Of a stretch of DNA of 13,235 nucleotides, positions 8,101-13,235 are shown one piece after another. Under the pieces are notes generated by a model. It worked only from the letters and a program-made list of their open reading frames with translations, made no database searches and had not been told where the DNA came from. Each line of letters begins with the position of its first letter. The stretch's first letter is position 1. The translations under genes and the position numbers were made by a program. Source of the DNA: Rodentolepis nana (lineage: Eukaryota; Platyhelminthes; Cestoda; Cyclophyllidea; Hymenolepididae); NCBI GenBank assembly GCA_900617975.1, contig UZAE01001459.1, positions 1 to 13,235 of the forward strand, read 5' to 3'.

Positions 8101-9659
8101 ATTAGTCTAAGCAGTAAAAGAATTTTCGACATCCGAAGTTATTTTCGAGCATGCGATACCGAGAATTCCTTTGCAACGTCACGAACAAGGGAAATACCAC
8201 TGTATTAGCTTTAGAACAAATTAATTTAAAGAAATATGCAATCCATGCGAAGAATACGGTTCAATATTTCTCGATGCAAAGAAGAATGGGAGACATTGTC
8301 ATCTGCAAGCAGAAGTTTTAACGCGTTTAAGTTGCTGAAAACCACAAAAAACTCACTATTTTGCTGAAACTCAAATAATAGTAAAAAATGAAGAAAGTAT
8401 TTTAACACTCTTTACTAAACAAGGCGGTTTGTATTTTCAACATAAGATAGTGCATCTTGTGATTTTCATTCAATAATAAATTGGTTAGCAAAAAATGTGT
8501 TCCCGAAAATTGACATGACTAAATAGATAATAAATTAAGCAAGCTTAATTATAATTTCTTTACAATCAACGAAGAACCATGACGTTACATTTCTCTGCCG
8601 ATCAACACCAATGCAAGATATGCCGTAAATGCGTTAGTGTCAATAAAAATGTGGTAAGAGATTGTAAAGAAAATAAGGATTCGTATGAAAGATAAAGGGA
8701 CTAACCACAGTTTTATGTTTGCGTTGTTTCGATTCCAAAGAAGACATGTTTGGTTGCCTAGGGATCTCAGGAGTTCGAGTTATAAAGAACTTGCGCTTCT
8801 TATCTCCAGTAGTCTTACTGATAACAGGTTTAGCAGAGGGAACTGCAATCTCGGTAGTGGTGGGAAAAGGAATTGGGGAACTATTTTCATCTCCACTGAG
8901 TTCGTACGGATCGCGTTCTAGTTCAATTGACTTCTGGGTTATTTTTCTGCGTTTTGAACACGAGTGTTTGGGAATACTAGCAGGCGATAGACAAGTCCGT
9001 TTTAGCGATTTTGATGAATGCACAAAAGAATCTAGAGGTTTTGTTAGGTCAATCATCTCTGTCTTCGAAGGAGTTTGCTTGGAACCCTTAAAAGTATAAA
9101 AGTAGTAGTTAATTTTACCAACTGCAAATAAAAAAATTATAAAAACAAAATAAACACACGGATCTATTTGCACTTCTTAGAACAGGCGATCGTAGATGCC
9201 TTGATTCACTCAATGGAGATTTAGTAAATGAATTATTCACAGAGCTTATCTGAAAGATAAAACCCAATAAAACAACAAATACAAAACGATAAACGATTAA
9301 AAAATATACTAACAGACTGATTCGTTTTATTTCGATGTACACGCCTTCCCACAGGACCCTGAGAATTTCCTTTATTACAGGAAGATTGTTTGACTTCCTT
9401 CTTTGAAAAAATCTGAGATCTAGTAACCTTGGAGACAAGAAAAATGATTTATAAAAATTATAATTGATTTACTTTTATGTGGGTATGATTCATGCAACCC
9501 ATATCATGAACAGATTTAAATAGCAAATATATGAGGATAAAGATATCAGGGAATTTAAATGTATAGTAAAATCATTTCATTAAAAAAAATTAAATGATCA
9601 AACAACAATTCATTCAACTGTAGCTTCCATACCCTCTTATCAGTTGATCTAGTCCTCAT
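2098..9659 (-). CDS. CDCA5: Sororin-like cohesion protector, 8 exons, 403 aa
   Basis: Exons (minus strand, in order): 9659-9633, 9427-9314, 9249-9160, 9086-8706, 7719-7458, 3990-3799, 3497-3427, 2172-2098. Every junction has GT..AG borders, and the 1212 coding bases join in phase to a TAA stop at 2098-2100. The start ATG (9657-9659) opens MRTRS, and donor GTATGG follows the ninth codon. Seen: a C-terminus with E-E-W at 382-384, F-D-L at 398-400 and an acidic last residue. Known: sororin ends in a conserved segment of the same spacing (EW, FDL, then V/I and E/D); it binds cohesin/Pds5, blocks Wapl and is switched off by mitotic kinases in the nucleus. Eight SP/TP sites, S-T-P at 284-286, RISF at 337-340 and basic clusters near 121-124 and 173-176 fit a nuclear mitotic substrate. 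It is longer than human sororin (about 250 aa). The identity rests mainly on the short C-terminus, so a divergent sororin/Dalmatian-type protein is equally acceptable. Confidence 0.75.
2281..2304 (-). CDS. Candidate 24-nt microexon of sororin-like gene
   Basis: Only 58 nt downstream of the 21-nt candidate, TTTTGAGCTAG is followed by 24 nt and a GTAAGT donor (2275-2280). Eight codons (NSVHIVIR) keep phase 0 with no stop. The acceptor tract is weaker than that of the 21-nt candidate, and the very short gap makes joint use less certain. Confidence 0.28.
2363..2383 (-). CDS. Candidate 21-nt microexon of sororin-like gene
   Basis: Within the 1254-nt intron 7, a very strong acceptor (about 24 mostly pyrimidine bases ending CCAG at 2384-2387) is followed after 21 nt by a GTAAGTG donor at 2357-2362. 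The intron is phase 0 and the microexon is seven whole codons (TRILSCS) without a stop, so inclusion extends the protein to 410 aa just before the sororin domain. Skipping is equally in frame. Splice strength and phase are seen; use in mRNA is inference. Confidence 0.5.
2384..3426 (-). other. Sororin-like gene, rest of intron 7
   Basis: AT-rich sequence upstream of the microexon candidates. A strong acceptor and GTAAGT donor frame a 9-nt segment at 2682-2690, but it carries stop codons in the required phase. I see no other coding or repeat signal. Confidence 0.5.
3427..3497 (-). CDS. CDCA5: Sororin-like gene, exon 7
   Basis: There are 71 nt, phase 1 in and phase 0 out, with a CCTGCAG acceptor and GTGAGT donor. 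It encodes a short basic linker (IPRRHR) and acidic DEDQ before the terminal domain exon. The split codon at its start is glycine (356). Confidence 0.75.
3799..3990 (-). CDS. CDCA5: Sororin-like gene, exon 6
   Basis: There are 192 nt, phase 1 in and phase 1 out, with a TTTCTTTCAG acceptor and GTACGT donor. It encodes a V/S-rich region and then EVRRISFAQPLSPIPKR, which combines an RVxF-like PP1 docking motif, an Aurora-type R-R-x-S site and an SP site. It completes a split glutamate codon (292) with exon 5. Confidence 0.75.
5061..5076. repeat. (TAA)n microsatellite
   Basis: Five uninterrupted TAA units in intron 5. Confidence 0.85.
5120..5167. promoter_or_regulatory. CRE flanked by two CCAAT boxes, in intron 5
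   Basis: A perfect 12-bp palindrome AATGACGTCATT (5144-5155) contains a full CRE (5146-5153). A half-site TGACGC begins at 5135, and CCAAT boxes lie at 5120-5124 and 5163-5167. This is the arrangement of an animal core-promoter upstream region. No coding start is recognised nearby, so it could be an internal promoter, an enhancer or chance. Confidence 0.35.
6336..6480 (+). repeat. Dispersed repeat copy C (short, in intron 5)
   Basis: It begins GGGGTGTGCGATAGACTTACC and contains CACGTG (6359-6364), ACGTATACTCATACGGC and GGCAGTTGACTTCTGAC. It then degenerates to CACAGTACTCACCTTTCC. The tandem module is present once. It shares its first bases with copy D, which marks the element's 5' end. Confidence 0.8.
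7392..7421 (-). CDS. Candidate 30-nt microexon after exon 5
   Basis: A possible 36-nt mini-intron (7422-7457) starts with the exon 5 donor GTAAGT and ends TTTTTTAAATAAG. It is followed by 30 nt and a GTGAGT donor (7386-7391). Phase 1 is kept at both ends and the peptide reads RDGEGLHIF without a stop, so inclusion adds ten residues. The alternative is that the exon 5 donor splices straight to 3990. Confidence 0.4.
7458..7719 (-). CDS. CDCA5: Sororin-like gene, exon 5
   Basis: There are 262 nt with phase 0 in and phase 1 out, a CATGCAG acceptor and a strong GTAAGT donor. The product has an RTRS repeat of the N-terminal motif, a P/Q-rich stretch, an acidic GDDDW patch and CSTPLRK near its end. 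The S-T-P (284-286) is a Polo-box type motif; Plk1 is known to bind human sororin through such a motif. Confidence 0.75.
7720..8705 (-). other. Sororin-like gene, intron 4
   Basis: This 986-nt AT-rich intron contains the possible alternative terminal exon at 8226-8363. I see nothing else supportable in it. Confidence 0.55.
8226..8363 (-). CDS. Possible alternative terminal exon in intron 4
   Basis: A strong T-rich acceptor ending GTTTCAG (8364-8366) opens 45 codons and TAA, in phase 0 with exon 4. Joined to exon 4 this gives a 249-residue form lacking the sororin domain. The peptide is partly hydrophobic (EFFVVFSNLNALKLLLADD...) and unlike the rest of the protein. No AATAAA is seen shortly downstream. 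It may be a chance open frame. Confidence 0.2.
   Translation of the reverse strand, partial: QNSEFFVVFSNLNALKLLLADDNVSHSSLHREILNRILRMDCIFL
8706..9086 (-). CDS. CDCA5: Sororin-like gene, exon 4 (largest)
   Basis: There are 127 codons, phase 0 at both ends, with a TTTTAAG acceptor and GTTAGT donor. It encodes a disordered, charged region with four SP/TP sites, an SKRRK cluster (about 120-124) and a KKRK cluster (about 173-176) that look like nuclear localisation signals. No enzymatic motif is visible. The open frames on the opposite strand here are shadows of this exon. Confidence 0.75.
9160..9249 (-). CDS. CDCA5: Sororin-like gene, exon 3
   Basis: There are 30 codons, phase 0 at both ends. 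The acceptor is TTTCAG and the donor the weaker GTGTGT. It encodes two SP sites (KSPL and RSPVL) in a serine/arginine-rich stretch. The following intron is 73 nt. Confidence 0.65.
9314..9427 (-). CDS. CDCA5: Sororin-like gene, exon 2
   Basis: There are 38 codons, phase 0 at both ends. A pyrimidine-rich acceptor ends in CCAAG and the donor is GTTAGT. The product is basic (VTRSQ..., later RRVHRNK) with no folded-domain signature. The next intron is only 64 nt. Confidence 0.7.
9633..9659 (-). CDS. CDCA5: Sororin-like gene, exon 1 (start exon)
   Basis: Nine codons beginning M-R-T-R-S and ending before a GTATGG donor, phase 0. An arginine-rich start resembles the basic N-terminus of vertebrate sororin. 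The donor is not ideal. The choice rests on the clean in-phase join to the exon at 9427, whose acceptor follows a T-rich tract. If transcription starts upstream, a four-codon uORF (9682-9693) would precede it. Confidence 0.6.
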
Positions 9660-10202
9660 ATTTCGAAAAGTGCGCGTTCGTTCACACTTTCATTTGTCAA
9701 TGAATTTAAAATTAATTTGCCTTTTTAAAATACTCCAGCTTAAAGCCACAAAAGGCAAGATCGGAAGAGCTAAAATTATTAAAATTTTTCGTCTCCTTTA
9801 ATAACTTTTGAAACATGTGTTTAAATCCATCTTGAACAAATTTGATACTTAATAACCATTTATATAAAATCCAATGAATTATTAGAGTTGACTAATATCG
9901 AATCAAACCATATGAACAAAATATAGGTTTATTACACAACATTATTTTGCTAACTTACTTTTTAGATTTCACTGAGTCTATCAAATTCAAGATTAACAAC
10001 CTTCCGTTTATCTTTAACAATTCACTAATTCTTTTGTAAATCTTAAGCTTGAATAACTTAAATTCAGATTACTTATTATTTCGATATAGATTATTTTTTT
10101 AATGATAATTTCAGTACTAGATGTTATTAAACTGACTTCAAAACTTAATTTATTTTACTTCAACATTTTGATAACCAGCAATGATTATAGAATAGTGCTG
10201 GG
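9660..10202. other. 5' flank of sororin-like gene
   Basis: Very AT-rich and without coding signal. Just above the start codon on the minus strand lies TTCGAA (9661-9666), which resembles a CHR-type cell-cycle element. A uORF of three codons plus stop is at 9682-9693. No TATA box or clear trans-splice acceptor is visible. Confidence 0.35.
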
Positions 10203-10394
10203 CATGCGATAGACTTTCCGTCACGTGGTGCACCCTGGGTAACGTATACTCATACGGCAAAAAATTACTAATCGGCAGTTGACTTCTGGCTTCAAACTAC
10301 CATCACCCCACTGTATGTCCTATTCGACATCTTCCACAGTACTCAACTCACCTTTTTTTCTACCTTTGTTTATCTCTTTTACATCTGTGAATAA
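10203..10394 (+). repeat. Dispersed repeat copy B (nearly one unit of each module)
   Basis: The order is GCGATAGACTT, CACGTG (10222-10227), AACGTATACTCATACGGC, CAGTTGACTTCTGGC, TTCAAACTACCATCACCCC, CACAGTACTCAACTCACC, TTTTACATCTGTGAATAA. This is the clearest single-unit copy and probably shows the ancestral layout (about 190 bp). It has no coding capacity or recognisable transposase. The open frame at 10279-10473 is repeat sequence. Confidence 0.85.
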
Positions 10395-11567
10395 TTATTC
10401 TATCTCCCTCCCCTCTCAACTTTTTGTCACTTTGATTTTCCTCCTTCTCTCTGTGAAGCCCGAAGTCAGCTAAAGGGCTAATAATAACTATTAAAACGTC
10501 TGCCACTTGAAAAAAATATAGAGTAGCGCACATTATCAAAGACGGGGCTTCACAGCCGTTCTTGATTGCATCAATGTTGATTAGTGAGATTTTAAAATAG
10601 CTGAGGTTCCCACTTTTTTTCATCTGACATGCTTATCATTAATTTACTTTTGACGCTAGTTTTGTGATCAAGTCTTTTATTTATATCTTTGCAGTGGTTA
10701 AATCTCGTAAATTTTTCTGAAATAATGTAAAAATATCACATCCTACGAGTACCTTTAATGAGCCACCAACATCGTATTTAGCCAGTCATCCGGTTTCTCG
10801 CATTTCAATAAGAAACCGAAATTTTCTGAAGAGGCTAGATATATTTTATTCTTGCCTTGCCAAGGAACTTGAATATTTTACAATTTTAAATTTGGAAAGT
10901 TTTATAGTTGGGAGAAACGAGATAACTTGGGTCTTAGTCTCCCAAAGTGAAAGCATACTCATCTTTTCTTAAGTAATTCCAAATAAAACTCCAAAAATCC
11001 TTCATGGCATGATTGTTCAAAATATGCATCATTTCTAAAATAATCAATTTATTCGGAATTTATAGTAGTAACTATCTTTTTAGTGAAAAGCGTGTGGAAA
11101 ATTCTTCATCAAAATGCGGATGTTCCCAATGGGCCTCTTTATTACACGTTAATTTTGCTTTATATATTAAATTTATGATATTTGTTTATAATTATTCTTA
11201 GCCTGGTGAACCAATACTGCAATGGTCTCGCAATTAATCCGCTATCAACACTGATAAAGGCACACTGAAACGTGCCGTTTTGGAAGTTGGATGTGGAACG
11301 CTTTGTCGGCCATTGTGCCTGAGGAATTGTGATCCCATCGTGCAATAACATTGGCTTCGTTCCTGCAAATTATTCCCATAAAGTTGAGAGATTGGTCCCT
11401 TTAAATGGGAATTTATGGTATTTGTACTGGAATTAATGCTTCTAGTTTTGACGACCCAAACGTTAAACACTAAGCCTTAAACAATACTTTGGGCAAGCTT
11501 CCATTTGAATTCTCGTTGGTAAATGAGGGCTTCAAATAACAAAATTGGGAGTCTTCATCGTTGAAAC
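10395..11567. other. Intergenic region between the two main genes
   Basis: Mostly AT-rich. The stretch 11190-11470 has overlapping short open frames on both strands and a less AT-rich composition, which could be an eroded mobile-element fragment. No reading frame gives a motif I can name. Confidence 0.35.
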
Positions 11568-11916
11568 ATGGCCTATGCTAACCCAGAGGAATTTGATTGT
11601 CATGTATCTGCAAGAGCACAATCCTTAGATCCGTCTTCTCACAGTAAAAAGGAGGAGCAATTTGAGACGAATGGCTTTTCTATTGCAATAATTATTGGTG
11701 TTTTAATGAACGAATGTTTGATGGATTGTATTACGTTATATTATATCATATTTCGCGACACAATTCGTAAAATAAATGGGAAAGTATAGGTTTTTTTTCA
11801 ATTGCAAAATGTAAATGAAAAGAAATGAAATAAGATCAAATGTACACAATTATTTTGACTTTTGTTTTTATCTAGGGCTGTACAAATATACTGTAGGATG
11901 GAAGGCAACTAATTAG
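11568..11916 (+). CDS. Weak candidate small plus-strand gene, 2 exons, about 56 aa
   Basis: An ATG in good context (AAACATGG, 11570) opens MAYANPEEFD.... Read unspliced, it ends after 73 codons at 11789. A strong acceptor (TTGTTTTTATCTAG, ending 11875) paired with a weak GTGTTT donor at 11698 gives a 56-residue product ending in a hydrophobic stretch (FSIAIIIGLYKY) and TAG at 11914-11916. There is no family match. The stop sits beside the stop of the minus-strand gene. It could be a chance open frame. Confidence 0.25.
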
Positions 11917-12644
11917 CACTTTGTTGTCTCGCCTTATCCCGACGACTCCAGGCCATGAGCTCTTCTGACACCGGTGTTGAAGCTGATATAGTTGCATCTC
12001 GAAATCCCATAGTTAAAAGTTGAACTTCCGCTTCTTTCGCTCCTATTTGAGGTTCCACTTGTAATGATTGACCTTAATATGGGAAAAAACGAAAATGTGT
12101 TCCCAATACAGTGAAAAATTAACAATATATTTAATTATAAATTACCTGAAAGGCCTAACACCATTGGGGATGGGAGAATAGTGTCTGCCTCGTTTAGAAT
12201 GGCCTAAAAGAAAAGTCAACATAGTATTTATTTATCAAAAGTAATATATTCAGAACCAGATGTATTCTTACATCTAAATTAGGATAGAGAATATTCCTTG
12301 GACGAGTTTGGCTACGCTGCCTGAGGTTAGCTGCCAAAACAGGTCTCTTAGGCTGGCCATTGAACGAACGAGATCGTGAGATTGCGGACTATTAAATGGA
12401 AAATGAAACTAGAAAATCAAATGCCCAGAGATTAAATTTCTACACTCTTCCTAAATTTGAACCTTACCTCCCCACCGTTGCAATCAAGTGCACCAAGTCC
12501 GAGATGGTCGAGATCAAACGGTTGCCGTAGATGTAGATTCTTAGCCAGAGTCTCTCGTAAAGCTACCTTTAGCAGAATTAATCGTGTTAAGCAAAATGCA
12601 CAAGCGATTGAAATACCTTTTAGAACACCATAAATTCGTGCCAT
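11909..12644 (-). CDS. Unrecognised 171-aa protein, 4 exons, UBA-like C-terminal segment
   Basis: Exons (minus strand): 12644-12468, 12388-12272, 12203-12146, 12072-11909. Donors are GTAAGG, GTAAGA and GTAATT; all acceptors end in AG after T-rich tracts; introns are 79, 68 and 73 nt. The 516 coding bases join in phase to a TAG at 11909-11911. An in-frame TAA lies upstream of the ATG at 12642-12644, which supports this start. Residues 10-30 are fairly hydrophobic but broken by arginine and lysine. Residues 60-90 are basic and R/S-rich. Near 130-160 a helix-MGF-helix pattern (EVQLLTMGFRDATIS) resembles a UBA domain but is short. I do not recognise the family and assign no function. Confidence 0.65.
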
Positions 12645-12792
12645 TTGTCCCCAGTATGGGTGATTGTTAGAAATTCCTGTTCGGCTAGATTAGGCAGATT
12701 TCACCCCAGAAAGTGATATCGCAATCTGAAGATATGCGCTCTGACTGTTTTAAAGGAAGTCTCGCATAACAACCTGCCCCTCGCCTTATCCG

Positions 12793-13235
12793 TGCATATA
12801 CGTGGGCAACGTATACTCATAGGCAGTTGACTTCTAACTTCAAACTACCATGACCCCATTGTGGCAGTTGACTTCTCACTTCAAACTACCATCACCCCAT
12901 TGACGGGCAACGTATACTCATACGGCAAACAAGTCTATAAACCAATGGGCAACGTATACTCAAACGGCATACCTCCACGTGGTGCACCCTGGGCAACGTG
13001 TACTTACAACCTCCATGTGGTGCACCCTGGGCAACGTATACTTATGCGGAAAAAAGTCTATTGACTGGTAGTTGACTTCTCACTTCAAACTACCATCACC
13101 CCACTGTATAGTTGACTTCTCACTTCAAACTACCATCACCCCACTGTATGCCGAATTCGATCACTTCAACAATACTCATCTCACCTTTTCTCTGCCTTTG
13201 TGTCTGTCTCTTTTACATCTGTAAATCACTCTTCT
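12793..13235 (+). repeat. Dispersed repeat copy A, internally rearranged
   Basis: The core motif GGGCAACGTATACTCATACG recurs five times (from about 12804, 12904, 12948, 12989 and 13030). The CTCCACGTGGTGCACC motif occurs twice (one decayed to CATGTG), and the TTCAAACTACC module four times. The copy ends with the TTTTACATCTGTAAAT tail near the window edge. It lies about 130 bp upstream of the start of the 171-aa gene. Confidence 0.85.
13070..13149 (+). repeat. Perfect 40-bp tandem duplication
   Basis: Units 13070-13109 and 13110-13149 are identical, each starting AGTTGACTTCTC and ending CACTGTAT. Perfect identity beside diverged modules points to a recent duplication within copy A. Confidence 0.9.

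Noticed and set aside
8685..9099. Plus-strand open frames of 78 and 126 codons
   Set aside because: They are shadows of sororin exon 4 on the opposite strand, which has consistent phases and splice sites.
11190..11470. Short frames on both strands with a faint resemblance to transposase fragments (HDG, WDHNSS)
   Set aside because: No frame carries a full DDE or DDD motif set, and the frames conflict with each other. It is kept only as unresolved spacer.

Overview
This window looks like nuclear DNA of an invertebrate animal. It is AT-rich, its genes are interrupted by introns with normal GT..AG borders, and there are no bacterial-type gene blocks, ribosome binding sites or tRNAs that I can see. 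Short introns of 64, 68, 73, 73 and 79 nt lie beside multi-kilobase introns, and there are tiny exon candidates of 21-30 nt. That pattern fits a parasitic flatworm (tapeworm or fluke), but this is inference and no taxon marker proves it.

The main content is one minus-strand gene read from 9659 down to 2098 in eight exons that join in phase to give 403 residues. Its last 22 residues fit, without gaps, the C-terminal signature of sororin (CDCA5), the cohesin-protecting factor. The body is basic and disordered, with eight SP/TP sites, an S-T-P Polo-box type motif, an RISF motif (PP1-docking and Aurora-site overlap) and lysine/arginine clusters. I see no FGF motif and no KEN box. Up to three in-frame microexons (30, 24 and 21 nt) sit in its introns, two of them just before the sororin domain.

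A second minus-strand gene (12644 down to 11909, four exons, 171 residues) is unrecognised; it has a basic middle and a UBA-like MGF segment near its end. A weak two-exon plus-strand candidate (11568-11916) converges on it tail to tail.

The remaining structure is a dispersed repeat family with four copies: 1-829 (minus), 6336-6480 (plus, inside the sororin gene), 10203-10394 (plus) and 12793-13235 (plus). Each carries a core with a CACGTG-type E-box, followed by modules that have expanded as nested minisatellites at both window edges. The edge copies face opposite ways, so the window may be an assembly contig that broke in repeats. Read antisense, the repeat is rich in consensus 5' splice sites. 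The long spacers and introns hold little else, apart from a CRE/CCAAT cluster at 5120-5167 and paired inverted CCAAT boxes at 1312-1327.
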